NCBI GenBank assembly: GCA_033182465.1
Contig: CP137330.1
Coordinates: 248,001 to 312,000 of the forward strand
Source: Sanghuangporus weigelae
Lineage: Eukaryota; Basidiomycota; Agaricomycetes; Hymenochaetales; Hymenochaetaceae
Direction: 5' to 3'
Length of the DNA: 64,000 nt
Shown here piece by piece: positions 10,040 to 22,072 of the stretch. Made by a program: the position numbers and the translations under genes. Position 1 is the first letter of the stretch, and every line of letters begins with the position of its first letter. The notes beneath the pieces are model-generated. The model saw nothing but the letters and a program-made list of their open reading frames with translations, was not told the DNA's origin and made no database searches.

Positions 10040-10453
10040 TTAACTATTCTCTTTGTCATGGCTTTGAGCATTCTTGATGAGCGTGTATACATCTTGCTTG
10101 TATGCTGTCACGTGCATTCTATAATGCTGACTAAAGCAATTTCTAACAAATACCAATCGTTCCACGAAATTCTTCATGAGCCATTCTGAGAGTACCCAGC
10201 TTCGTTGGTATGCCAAGTAACAATTGGCACATACCAATCCTTCGACCAATCCTTCGTGGATAAACCTTCTAGTCGCACCATGTTGATAGTATCTTCGTTG
10301 CAGAAGTTCTGTATACCTTGCGACATTCCTGTCTTTCATAATTGCCAGACTGCGTTCTGGTGGAGGAGTGTGGCCAATATGCATATTAGTTAGTCCTAAC
10401 CGCAAATCGCTTGAGTCCTCCGTGTCTTCTTCAGACGATCCGTGATTCACCAC
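10040..10453 (-). CDS. Unrecognised ORF with cysteine pairs, probably repeat-derived
   Basis: A 137-residue frame with no in-frame ATG at its beginning (it opens at GTG) reads MVNHGSSEEDTEDSSDLRLG and later contains EGLVCANCYLAYQRSW. Directly downstream, in another frame on the same strand, are the words KDCEKCQQAHQIRW. CxxC pairs in an arginine- and glutamine-rich context recall proteins of mobile elements, but no domain can be named. It sits next to the palindrome and its duplicated spacer and may be part of a larger degraded element. Confidence that it is expressed is low. Confidence 0.25.
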   Translation of the reverse strand: MVNHGSSEEDTEDSSDLRLGLTNMHIGHTPPPERSLAIMKDRNVARYTELLQRRYYQHGATRRFIHEGLVEGLVCANCYLAYQRSWVLSEWLMKNFVERLVFVRNCFSQHYRMHVTAYKQDVYTLIKNAQSHDKENS

Positions 10454-11806
10454 TCATGAATCACCACCACTATTCTGCCTGAGCAACCTTTCAAAATAGT
10501 CTTGATTTGGCATCATAATTCAGTGTGTAAATTGTCTTAGCCCACGCCACATTAGTCAACCACAATTTTCATAACACTTAAGATATGAAATAATGCTTTT
10601 CATGATATTCAAGCAAGTCTATGCTGAGTTTCAAGCACCCATGGAATCTATAAGAAATGACTCTTACTAATAATGGTTAACTAAGCATAAAATTACCATA
10701 TATAGGCTGTATTAGTCATTCGGACTTCTTCAAAAAATCCAGAGGTCAAAATTTCCAAAATTTCTGAAACTTCGCCAGAATGATGGAAAATGAATTCTGA
10801 GCCATTTGGTACAAAAAAACTTGTTTCCTTAATTGGTCGGCCAAATCTTAGTATTTTGGAAAATTAAAAACATATATCTGTAGGCATCTACAATCCAAAG
10901 ACATGTATGCAAAGCAAATGTATGCTTGTGAGGTGTGGGAGGCAGAATTAAAGAGTTGTGTTGTTGTGCCAAATGAGGAAGGTCAGGGTCGCGCGATGCA
11001 CATCACAGCCAGTCGAGTTTATACTTTCCCTACCTTAGCTGTAATCTTTTATGCACGAGCCGTCGGTTCAAGGGATCGAATGCAATAGGAAACCTTAAAA
11101 TATCCATCATCACTGGATATTTCACTATCTTAGGTAAGAACGACAAATTTTCTTTCCCTAAAGCATATGGCGTGGCACACATGCGTCTCGGAGAAAGGGA
11201 TACACTGATAGGAAATGTCTGGATAGCGCCAACTACACCAATGAACCTTTTCCTCTTGCACTAAAATGGCTCTTGGTGTTCTCGTGTCCCGAGAAACTGT
11301 AGAAGGACTTGTGGCTTCGTAATTGTGATGCCGACCATGCGGAGTCGCAGCGATACTCTGTCGAATTCCGCGTATGCGTGTCAGGAATCCGTTGAAGCTG
11401 CGGGGAGTACTCTGTCCAATTAATATAAGCCCTCGGCTGGAGAGCATGGAATAACAGATATTCAGGACTTATGAAAGAAAAAGGTAACTCTATCACAATA
11501 CTAGCATTCACGGTAAGTATGTAAAGTTTGTTAGAGACGCAGAAACAAGATATTTGACGTTTGATAGCGTATCATGATGAAAATGCAACCGTAACTTCCT
11601 GATCCGATCGTAATAAAAACCATTGTACTTAAAGCGCATACAAACAAGGTCGATGGGGACGGCTATTGTACACTCTATATAATAGATGAAAAAGTAGGTA
11701 AAAATGACGGCACAGCAAGAGTCTAAGAGGCAGATGGGAATGATAGCTACAGACTGGATAATGAAGAAATTGGCCCCCAGTAAACGCGTCCACAAGACAG
11801 CCCAGC
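10454..11806. other. Intergenic, AT-rich, no gene recognised
   Basis: The sequence is AT-rich to about 10,900 and then mixed. Short frames at 10,900-11,090 and 11,130-11,800 have no motif. It contains the 3' flank of the FAD monooxygenase. Confidence 0.45.
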
Positions 11807-13842
11807 TTAGTTTCCGACGGTAGTGACGAGGGTCTCCTTCTGCAGCCCGTTTATAATGGACGTACGAGCACCCCTTGATTGGGTCCCATTTTCACTGCCG
11901 CTGTCACTCTCAGCAGCAGCAGCAGCACCAAGACGCAGCACCAGTACGCCCCAGTCAATCCACCAATCGTCAGCAGCGTCGTACGCTTCATACCCGAAGG
12001 AGCTACGGAACTCTTCCCAAGCGCTACGTAATACGTCCTCGTCCACGTTTTCCCAGTCGAGTGCCTGATTTTGAGAAGTTTTTTTGAACCCCTCATTCCG
12101 CTCGTCTCGAGCCGGCCCGGGAGGTAGGGAGGAGAATGTCAGAAGTTCCACATCAGTCTGCAAGATCGCGACACAACGGCCTTGCCGAACTTCTTGGTAA
12201 GCTGCGAGGAGTCGCAGAATTTCTTCTGTGGAATTCGTGCGGAGCCGGGACAGAAGACTACCAAGAACTGCACCATCTTCTACCGATAATGCCGCTTCGT
12301 TCATCGAACCGGGCTGCAAAACAAATGCCATCAGTACCAATAATTAGGTAAATGGGTTTCATCACTATACGTACGTTAGTGACATGAACTGAATTTCCGA
12401 CGAGCACGACTTTCCCTTTGTCGGAATACCAGCTTTCAAGAGATTCCTGAATGAGATGTTGGGACTCAATTCCTTGATCGAGAAACGAGGCGAGTCGTTG
12501 TAATCTGGATTATACATCGGTTCAAAGCATGTCTGATTATACGTAACATACACCAACCTTTCCTCCGCATCAGAAAAGTATGAACGCCGCAATGGGACAG
12601 TCTCTGTCCACCCAGGCCTCATGCTCGATTCGGGTGCAGTCCAGCTCATCGCATAGTATTCAGGAGACTAAGTTCCAGCAAACATAAATTACTTGATAAG
12701 GTAAATTTGAGAAACTTCGAAGAAAAGCTTACTGCGACATAACCCAGAATGCATCGTAAGGTTCCAGTCCACAGCGACCACTAAGCTTCCGTGAGCTTCT
12801 TATCTCCAGGGAAAGAGAACAGAATTCCGCTTACCGTGCCATCTTTTATGAGAGGCGCTAGTAGAGGGTCGTCTCGTAGTTTATTTATGGGGATCAGGAA
12901 ACTACATAATAATCAACGATCGTCCGCTTAGTGTATATCAGTGGGCCAATCACTCACAATTGTGCGGTTTGAAACCCAACTTCTTGCTTTTCTTTGTGAC
13001 CAGCAAGCTTCTGCCTCACGAGGCTATGTGCACCATCAGCTCCAACAATCAAGTCTGCATGGATCGTGTCGCCGCTTTCCAACAATACAGATGGGGCATC
13101 TACGTCTACATCCACCACAGTCACGTTATAATCAATTTTCACACCGGAACGGAGAATAAGATCACGGATCATCTCATAAAGATCGGCATACTGTTTGAGT
13201 TTGAGAGAAGGGAAGAAGCAGGATTCGCCATAGTTAGCATTTGGCAGTCAGAGAAGCCGACGTGGGAAACTTACAGGAAGGTTATAAACATCAGCTTGCA
13301 ACTCTTTCATCAGTTCTTTATGGTACGCAATGATAGCCAGGCGTTCTCCAGTCAGGTCTACCTCAGCAATTTCGAATTCAATCACGGAAGCACCGACCGC
13401 CAAATGCACGTAAACAGCCTCATTCGTATAGCCGGAGAATTTGAAAAGAGGACTCACCATCAATAAAGTCGATTTTAGGACATGTCACAGACTTCCTTCG
13501 TAGCTGCTCCCCTATTCCCCAGTGCATAATTAGTTTCGCCATGTTCGGGGGTACGCGAACGCCAGCGCTGAACTGAGACGAACCAATATTAGCAAAGAAG
13601 GAACGATTTTAGATGTGGTAGAATTCCCGCACCTTGAGTTCTCCATCTGATTTTTCGAGCACACGAACATCATGTCCAGCCTGCTTGAGGTTATACGCCG
13701 TGGAGAGCCCGGCTATACTGCCCCCGACAACCACCACCTTGAGAGAAACCTCAGCCCGGCGGTGAAACAGGTTCTCGTAAACTGGGGATGACGGGAAAGT
13801 CATCGTGGACAAACGCGGACGCAATCTCGTGGGGGGAACCAT
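11807..13842 (-). CDS. FAD-dependent monooxygenase (salicylate-hydroxylase-like)
   Basis: This is a flavoprotein monooxygenase of the PHBH/salicylate hydroxylase class, using NAD(P)H and O2 to hydroxylate an aromatic or terpenoid substrate. Nine exons (13633-13842, 13458-13572, 13275-13357, 12958-13190, 12835-12901, 12733-12780, 12558-12667, 12375-12504, 11807-12313) sum to 1503 nt, 500 residues. The dinucleotide motif is KVVVVGGSIAGLSTAYNL and the DG motif is ADLIVGADGAHS. The usual GDAAHP motif is instead GNSVHVTNPGS, so the conserved aspartate is asparagine; the flanks (ESWYSDKGKVVLV, MNEAALSVEDGAVLG) are normal. The C-terminus (EEFRSSFGYEAYDAADDWW) suits the basidiomycete subfamily. ATG 13842 leaves about 35 residues before the Rossmann strand. 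It faces the same way as the UbiA and P450 genes across the repeat tract and could work on the UbiA product. Confidence 0.9.
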
Positions 13843-15287
13843 CACGGTTTGATCGTTAGGACTTATAAGGTTCTCGGAGTGCGAGTTGCTTGCGACGGGT
13901 CTAGGTAGAAATCCAAGAAACTGATGCTCTCACGGCGAACTGATGGAGAACAGGAGCGTAAGACTTAACAGGGGCCGTTAAAGTCCTCGTGGGATAAAAG
14001 CACCATCGGTGTACAAATCGTGCCAGAGGCGAGGAATTCGAGAACAAGAACATTTTATGTCATTAAGAAGCCCATTCATCCTTACCGTTCTAAATTTTGG
14101 GGGTCGCGGCCCCGTGCTATGGCGAGCCAATTGTTCTTGAGCAGATGTGGTCCTGCAAGCTTACCTGATAGGATCATGCCGGATCGACAGCTCCTCCGTA
14201 GCACGGAGAGACGGAAGAAAACTCACCAATGACTCCCCATATTCGCTGCTCAGTTCAAACAATCTTCACCTCCACCTACTGCTCATATTTCAACCCAAAA
14301 AGGCATGTTGAAAGACACAGGTAACAACTTAGCTTGGCAACAGTACCTAGTACTTAGCAGAAACTGCTTCCGCAGAAAATCAGATCCGTGCTTTTCGAAA
14401 AAGAACTAGGTGCGCTCAACCCGGAAGCGATCATCACTGAACTCATTTTTTGCACGTGAAGTACTTGCTTATCCGCGAACCGCTCAACAATGCAGTCTGC
14501 ACGCATCGTACCTTTCTTACTCCGCAAGATCCATCCATCCAGGTTAAATACAGGGCACGCACCTTTCCTACTCGGCCTTGACATTCGAAGACGTCCAACA
14601 CGAGGAAAACTACAAATATTATTCGTCGCATCATTGACGGAAATCACCCGTTTCCCATCTGGGATGAAACGACTAAGCGACTGGTAAGAGGCGGCCGGGA
14701 ATTTGGATTCGCACCAGGGTTGTCGGAAACGTGGACTATGGGCGCCAGACGGTTAGAAACTAAAACCTAGCTGACTAGACGGGTTGAACTGAACTATGAC
14801 GAACAGCCGAGTGGTAACCTTATCCAATCCCACCATGACCGACAGAGAAGCCACTCAGACCCCTCCCCTCCAAGCCATGTGAGCCTCTTGGAAAGACGGG
14901 TTAAAGTATATGTAATATTTTTAAGAATATAAAGACATGCGATGCGAAACATTAATGACAAAACGATAAACGCATAACATAACGGAAAGGGAACATGTAC
15001 AAGCATTGGGAACGGTCCCGGGCATAGCGCTTAATTTCTTGGTTGAACGGATGTTAATAGATTATTGTTCTGTTTGCAATGATATACAGCGATGCGATGC
15101 GAAGAGATGCAATGCAAATCGAAGACGGTCTAAGCGAAGAGGTATAGGAAGGTGGGTGGTGAAAAATATTCCATGTAATCCGCTTAAGACGAACAAAATG
15201 ATTACGGGGATAGGAAGGGCGTTTCACTCGTGAGCAAGAGCGTTCATCATATAATGCTGATACAGTTTTCTTGCCACGTCGTGTCGT
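13843..15287. other. Intergenic, no gene recognised
   Basis: A region at 14,350-14,700 is open on both strands for about 95 residues but has no motif or splice support. Near 15,090-15,125 there is a short run of GCGATGCGAAGAGATGCAATGC-like repeats. Nothing else is supported. Confidence 0.45.
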
Positions 15288-17232
15288 TCATACGACACGA
15301 CCTTCCTGTAGAGCCGCGAGTTCTAAGGCATGTTGTCGCGCTGCTGCTTTGAGTTGAGGCAGATCCGCTTCGAGGTCCACCAAAGTTCGCTCTTGCCATC
15401 GATCAAGGGCCCATTCACGTACAAAGACACTCGCCTAGGCAAACTATTAGCGAAAATAGGAGGATTGCAATAGAGCGGGACATACCTTCATGAAACGCTT
15501 GGACGCATATTTCTTGAAAAACGACTCGTGCGCAATCGGTTTCAAGATATAGTTTAGCATAAGATTCGCGGTCGGTATTAATGCTTCTTCAGGGTACGAT
15601 GAGAAATGTCGAAGATTCGGAGTCTGGGAAAGAAGAGCTCAATACAGTTCTCTTCCAAAAAAAAGTGATAAGTACCCAGTCTGGACAGTCAAGTACGAGA
15701 CGCGCAAGCCACATTGCAGATGCAGCTAATAAAGACGGTGGAGCAGCTATTAAACGCCACTCAAGACACCCGACTTCGCAGAAATATTTCCCGAGCGTTC
15801 GTGTCTGAACATTGTACTCGTCCGCTTTGCTGATGCGCCGCAAGAAGTTGTACGGTGGCGGGTAACTGAGGTTCCAGTCGAGTGTTTTGAGAATATACTT
15901 CTCGGCTTGCAGTATCTCCTGTTCGGTATAACAAGAATCCGTACAATAGATGAAGTTTGTGACGGATGGTGCGATGGTCTCTTCCACTTTCGCGGCAATG
16001 AACATGCACGTGACCCCTACTAATTGAAGCTTCGCAAGAGACACAACACGCGCCGAGAGGAAACGATCGATGAGGTTGACGCATAGGAATAACGTCTCGG
16101 GTACCAGTCTAAAGCGAGAATGTACTTGAATAAGCCAGTCCATGAGGATGCCCCGCATCTTCCAGGCGAGCTCTTTTTGATTCTCCATGTAGTTGGGATT
16201 TGGCATAGTTAATTGCTGTAAACATTTCAGTTATAAGTACAATTGATGAATGCAGATGACTGTACCTCGAGATGTTTAAGGTAGTTGAAAATGTCGGCGG
16301 CATATTCACTGACCATGCAAGGGTCTTGCCAATCATCTCGGTCTAAATCGTCCCAGTCCTGGACGTGCTCAGCCGGTTGCTCTTGAACAGCCTCAGGAGC
16401 AACTTCGTCCTCTTCGGGAGGAACTGACTCTGACTCTTCAACGATGTTCTCGAGAAGCGCTCGGTCCCCGACATCGATAATTTCATCCCCAATTTCTGAT
16501 GAAGTCTTTCTTCGTTTAGATACAGGTTCTTCGTCAACGCCGACCTCTATACGAGCAACGGGAGCCCTCTTGTGAACTGTTTTACGAACAGTGGTCGTCG
16601 CAGAAGCAGTTGTACGTGCGGTTCGTCGCGTGGTCTGAGGATGAACGGGTATCTCGACAACTGGGACTGTCTTTGGAACAGTCTTCGTCGAAGCCTTTAC
16701 GGCAGGGCGTGGGCGCTCTACAACAATGGTTTCAAGCTTCTGTGTTTTCGACTGCACAGTATTGCTTTTTGTGGTTCTGGTTGTCACAGTGCGTAAAGGA
16801 ACACGAGAAGTTGTCGTCGAAGTCGTCGAATTAGAAGGAGGTTTGACAGGTTTAACCGGAACGTTGATCGTCGTCTCCTTGCCCTTGCCTTTTGCCTCCG
16901 TGTGAACGTTCCTGACTCTGTTATTCACAGATTTTCCCGTCACCTCTCCCAGAGCTTCCCGTTTTCGTTTTTGAGCGGCAGGATCAGCTAAAACCGATGG
17001 ACGAGTGGTTACGCCAGTCGCAGCAGAGGAGGAAGGTGGCTTTGCACGAGTCGTGATTCGCGACGGGCGAGCATTAGCATTCTCATTGTCCTTCATGACA
17101 GTCGCACGAGTCACCCGGGTTACCCGTCGTGTCTGCAACGTCTAAGGGATGAGTAGGGCGCAGGATAGTCAACGATGTTGAACTTCGTCACCGGCAGTGG
17201 ATAGATGAACTTACGGGTATGTTGGACGACAT
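15288..17232 (-). CDS. G2/mitotic B-type cyclin
   Basis: This regulatory subunit of the mitotic cyclin-dependent kinase drives entry into mitosis and is destroyed by the APC/C. Six exons, including an 18-nt first exon (17215-17232, MSSNIP), then 16266-17141, 15676-16215, 15486-15623 and 15288-15434, total 1719 nt, 572 residues by this model. The long disordered basic N-terminus contains a destruction-box-like REALGEVTGK. The first cyclin fold begins near PNYMENQKELAWKMRGILMD (with the MRxILxDW signature) and continues through FIAAKVEETIAP; the second fold ends in ESFFKKYASKRFMKASVFV. The C-tail closes with LAALQEGRVV. It is transcribed divergently from the mitochondrial IleRS gene, with 302 bp between the start codons. 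Confidence 0.95.
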
Positions 17233-17534
17233 GGCGGCTTAGATATGCAGAATGAAGTCGCCTCGAATACCGTTGACGCTAGCTCGTCGCCGTCGTGGAC
17301 GATGTGGATGATGGGTAGACAAGATGGTAGTGGCTGAAGACAAGGTTCGGATATAAGCCGTCGATTTAACGGGTGGCAAAGACGAACCGAACGCGACCGC
17401 GCCAAACAACCCCAAGCAACGCGTAACGCGTCTGTCACATTTTCTTCTTCTCACTCTTACCACTTTGAGTGCGATTGCTGCCGTCCACGTATCTTCATGC
17501 CAGTAATTCAGAGTTTATAATTTCCGTCGGGATT
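17233..17534. promoter_or_regulatory. Shared divergent promoter (cyclin B / mitochondrial IleRS)
   Basis: The two start codons are 302 bp apart on opposite strands, so this segment must hold both core promoters and 5' leaders. No clear TATA box was seen. Confidence 0.5.
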
Positions 17535-20500
17535 ATGTCGGCATGGAGATTTTGTCGTAGGCTTTTCTCGCTGTCTGCGACAACGCGGGCGGCGGACAAC
17601 TCGAAGGCGTATTCAAAGACCCTCTGTCTCCCTAAAACGCCGTTTCCGCAATGGTGTGACCCGCAGAAGTCTGAGCTGCCATTTCGCGCAAAAACGACGA
17701 GCGAACTATACAAATCGCAGGTCAGTCACCTGCTCTGTGTCAGGAAGCAGTATTCCAGCTTACCCGTTTAGTAGGAAGAGAATGCACAAGGCTCACTTTT
17801 TGTGCTCCATGACGGCCCACCTTACGCAAATGGAAACCTCCATATGGGTGAGCTGAGCTTCAACAACAACGTACCGACTCTAAGGCTGCTATTATGATGA
17901 GGTCATGCAATGAATAAAATCTTGAAAGATATAATCAACCGGTTCCATCTACTCCAGGGGCAAAAGATCAAGTGAGTTTCCTCTTAAATCCGTTTAAATG
18001 CGAGCAACCACCTTAGATTGATTGAAATATCGTGATCCACGATTTTACCATATTTCAAAAGCTATATTCCGGGCTGGGACTGCCACGGGTTACCCATTGA
18101 AGCAAAAACACTGAAGGAACTTAAAGTACGTATCAGTTGCTTGGAGAGCGACCAACTTGTCTCATGGATTATAGAAAGAAGCGCATGAGTTGCCTGCTCA
18201 TGTCATACGTAGGGCAGCCAAAGCTGTCGCTAATCGTGAGATCGAGACGCAGAAGGGCGAATTTCAGGAGCTGGGTATAATGGCGGACTGGAGCAAGGAA
18301 GGGACCTATCGGACTTTAGGCAGGTCAAGGTCAACTTAAACGTTTCAGAAGTTGATGTTGGCCTTTCAGATAGAACTTACGAACTTCGTCAATTGCGATT
18401 GTTTCAGAAAATGGTCGAGAAAAGTTTGTTCATCGCCTGTACCTGGGAGGTGTATACTCATAAAATTTAAGGGCTGATTTATAGGAATTACCGACCTGTC
18501 CATTTTTCGCCGTCTTCTCGCTCGGCATTGGCGGAGGCGGAACTGAATTATCGCGACGACCATGTTTCGCGCTCAGTTTATGTTCTCTTCAGCGTGGATG
18601 CTTCGAGCATCAATTCAGCATCTCCTTTAGCCGGTTTACCTAAGGACAAGAAACGGTCTATCAAACTGATGGTTTGGACGACGACACCATGGACCTTGAC
18701 AGCTAATATGGTATTTGACTAACCTCTTTGCACTTATTACACAGATCTAAGAATGATGCAGGGTATTGCTGTCAATCCGGAAATGATTTACAGCGTCCTG
18801 GAGATGACATCCGGTGATACAATTATAGTCGCGAAAGAACGTCTATCTGTTTTAAGCTCCATTCTTGGTGAAACGCCAGAAGTATTCTCTCTTAAAGGTA
18901 CCGCATGTTACTCTGTACTGGGCTACAACACACACTAAAACTTTACATTCTTAAATTAATCGCTCCAGGGTCAGACTTGGTCGGAGTGTACTACTATCCA
19001 TTATTTCCAGACACGCCACGATCGCTTGCACCATTCAAGATCATCGCAGCACCACATGTCACGCCTGACTCAGGTACTGGTCTTGTTCACTGCGCTGCTG
19101 CACATGGTGCAGAAGATTATGCAGCCTTCCGCGCGCTTGGGCTTCTCGGCGAGCACGACTCTAACACTCTCGTTTGTCACGTTGACGGTGAGGGACGCTA
19201 TGGCAGGGGTGTCATCGACGTAGTTGGTTCTCAGCTGGGACAACGGCTGGTTGGACTGGACGTTCTGGTCGGAGGGACGAACGCAGTCGTAGATATCTTG
19301 AAGGAGATGAAAGGTGTTCTTGTGAAAGAGGAAAAGATCAAGCATCGGTACCCTTACGACTGGAAGACCGATAAGCCAGTAATCGTGACGTATGTCTATC
19401 TGATCTTGTATGAACTCTCGTTCCGATTATTGACTTCCAGTTATGAAGTGCGACATCTCAGTGGTTCACGAGCCTGGAGTCTATTAAGGAAGAGGCACTA
19501 GCCGCGCTTAAGGACGTCGAATTCTATCCTCCAGAGTGTATGTCCCTATAATACCATTCTTGACTATGCATTGATGTTTCATGATCAGCTCGCAACCGTC
19601 TCGAGTCCTTCATACGCTCACGCTCCGAGTGGTGTATATCTCGGCAACGCGTCTGGGGTGTACCAATTCCGTCCTTACACCACAAGCTTACAGGCGAATC
19701 AGTTCTCACGCCTGAGTCCCTCGCACATATTCTATCCGTCCTAGAGGAGAAAGGTCCAGAGTACTGGTGGGATGGGCCCATCGCAGACTTTGTCCCTCCT
19801 TCCTTGAGAAAGGGGTTGAGTGACTCCGAGTTGGCAGAAGAATGGACAAAAGGCACAGATACGATGGACGTTTGGTTTGATAGCGGAAGCTCGTGGTCAC
19901 TTCTTGCCGAACGTGGCTTACGATCTGGTACTGATGGTCGGTGGGCGTATGCGGATTTATGTCTCGAGGGTTCTGATCAACACCGTGGATGGTTCCAGAG
20001 CATGCTGCTCACAGCGGTGGCATCCGCTGCTGAGGACAAAGACGAGTCTGTGCTGCCATATAGAACGCTTGTCACGCATGGGATGGTCCTGGACCAGGAA
20101 GGAAAGAAGATGAGCAAGAGCCTGGGGAACATCATCAGCCCTATGACGGTTATCCGTGGTGGAAAGGTAAGCCCCATCATCATCAGGCGATCTCGGTTCG
20201 CTGCTTGATTTACGGCTCTATCCAGGATGAGAAGAAAGAACCCGCATACGGAGCTGATGCGCTCCGATTCTGGGCTGCCTCGGTGGAGTTCTGGCGTGAT
20301 GCACCTTTAGGGCACAAGGTGCTCTCACAATCCGCCGAAGCATTGAGGAAGATCCGTAACACTGCAAGGTTCATGCTGGGTAACATCGGCGAACGCAGAG
20401 ACCAGCCCACACTCTCATCAATCGACATGTCGAACTTGAGCATTGTGAGTTCACTCCCAGAAGTCGGTGTTAGGATTTACCTGAATGATTCTTCCAGGCA

Positions 20501-21642
20501 GACAGATATGTCCTCAGGGAACTCTTGCAGGTGGACCAATCCGTTCGGACGTACTACAAGGATCTGAACCTTGCAAGGGGTTCGTATGACTCTTCCACTA
20601 CACTATATTTTCCCACTGATTCCTTTCTAATCTAGTTGTCCAATCTGTTACTTACTTTTGCAACGTCACTCTCTCCGCTTTGTACTTCGACATAACAAAG
20701 GACATCCTGTACGCCAATAGAGTAGACAGTATCGAGCGTCAGGCTGTCGTTGCAGTATTAAATCAAGTGGGTAACATACTTTCGATTTCAGTCTTGGTAT
20801 ATCGTTCTGAGAATGTGATCGATACGAAGGTCCTTGAAACGTTAATGTATATGTTGGCTCCTATAACACCCCACCTTGCTGAAGAGATATTTTACTATCG
20901 CAATGGCGCTCAGACTGAAAAGTCCGAGGGACCCTCTATCTTCTCGAACCCTTGGAGACCGCTGGTGTGTATCTTCTCGTCCTGTACCTCGCGGCCCCCA
21001 TAATATCTAACGTATTGCGAAAAGACGGATAATCCTGACTCTTCGAAATGGGCCGATGATCAAGTTGCCGATGAGATGGATATTCTTTTGAAGCTGCGCG
21101 ATACATTGAATGGGCTCCTTGAGGTTGCTCGTAGCGGGAAGTGCGTCTATATATTTTTCCATTGAGCAGCTTAACTCAGTTCGTTTGCGCGTGGTTAGGA
21201 AACTGGGAAGCTCCCTTGAGGCAGAGGTGGACATTGTCGTACCCGATGTCATGTCGAGTTGGCTATCCGAGGACAACGTGGTTGCGAACACCTTTCTTCG
21301 TCATGGTAAGTCACGCGCCAATTCATCTCAACGAATATCTCAAAAGACTGATATGAACCACAACTATCAGCCGACTATTTGAAAACTCTATTCATCGTCT
21401 CCGATGTCGAGTTGATTGACGAGGGCTCACTTGGGATCAGCACGGACGGCGACTGGTGGTCATATACTGGGTCCGTAGAATTGCCTGGTGGTCCTGGAGA
21501 AGACGATTGGCAAACGCTTGGTGTCCGTGTCCGACCTGCTCGACGGCGAAAGTGTCCGCGATGTTGGACTTATACGCGCCCGGAAGCGGAGGCCCTGTGT
21601 GAGAGATGTAAGGATGCTATTGAACATGGGCCTATAGCATGA
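17535..21642 (+). CDS. ISM1: Mitochondrial isoleucyl-tRNA synthetase
   Basis: This class I synthetase charges mitochondrial tRNA-Ile. The ATG at 17535 begins [19 protein letters not shown], an arginine-rich mitochondrial presequence, followed by [13 protein letters not shown]. The HIGH box is encoded as [12 protein letters not shown] across an intron. The CP1 editing domain follows ([18 protein letters not shown]), then [15 protein letters not shown], the KMSKS loop ([14 protein letters not shown]), the anticodon-binding helices, and a bacterial-type C-terminal zinc knuckle ([20 protein letters not shown]). It has at least fourteen exons separated by roughly 40-70-bp introns. One of them (18320-18369) is best read as a GC-AG intron, because only that join keeps the frame in [18 protein letters not shown]. 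The gene appears intact. Confidence 0.93.
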
Positions 21643-22072
21643 ATCTGCAGGTATTGGACAAGCTCGTCTTTTAAGCAGTAGCATTATGAACTACCTCAGG
21701 TAGCAGTGGATTCCAATTACTACGTATTTTAACTTCTCCCTGTTTAGTTGGAGCATAGACCTACATACAAATTCTCCTTTGTAATTCACAGTGACAGAAA
21801 TGCTCCACTCAATGCAAAAAAAGTAATCCCACATCAACCTAGTAGAAGCTGGCTAAAACTGATTGCAATGAGTCACCAACGGCCATGGTCAATCTTGACT
21901 ATATGCGTTTTCAAGTGTTTTTTGTTTTTTGAGTTTCAGCCTCGGGTCGATCATTTCTGAGAAAAAAATCTCGATAATTTCATTTTTTTTAATTCGCCGC
22001 TACCGACGCGACAGTGACACGTCGACCACAACGTCGACCACACCGACGACATTCGACGTTGACGACCACTGA
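21643..22072. other. Intergenic with tandem GTCGACCACA motif
   Basis: This holds the 3' flank of the IleRS gene and the promoter of the ProRS gene. Just before the ProRS start, CGTCGACCACA occurs twice in tandem (about 22018-22041) in a CGACG-rich stretch that could bind a regulator; that is inference. Confidence 0.4.

Noticed and set aside
14354-14690. Overlapping frames of about 65-97 residues on both strands
   Set aside because: No motif, no splice partners and no family resemblance.
14690-14780. Possible tRNA on either strand
   Set aside because: The T-loop-like GATTCGCACC lacks the invariant TTCRA arrangement, and no cloverleaf fits.
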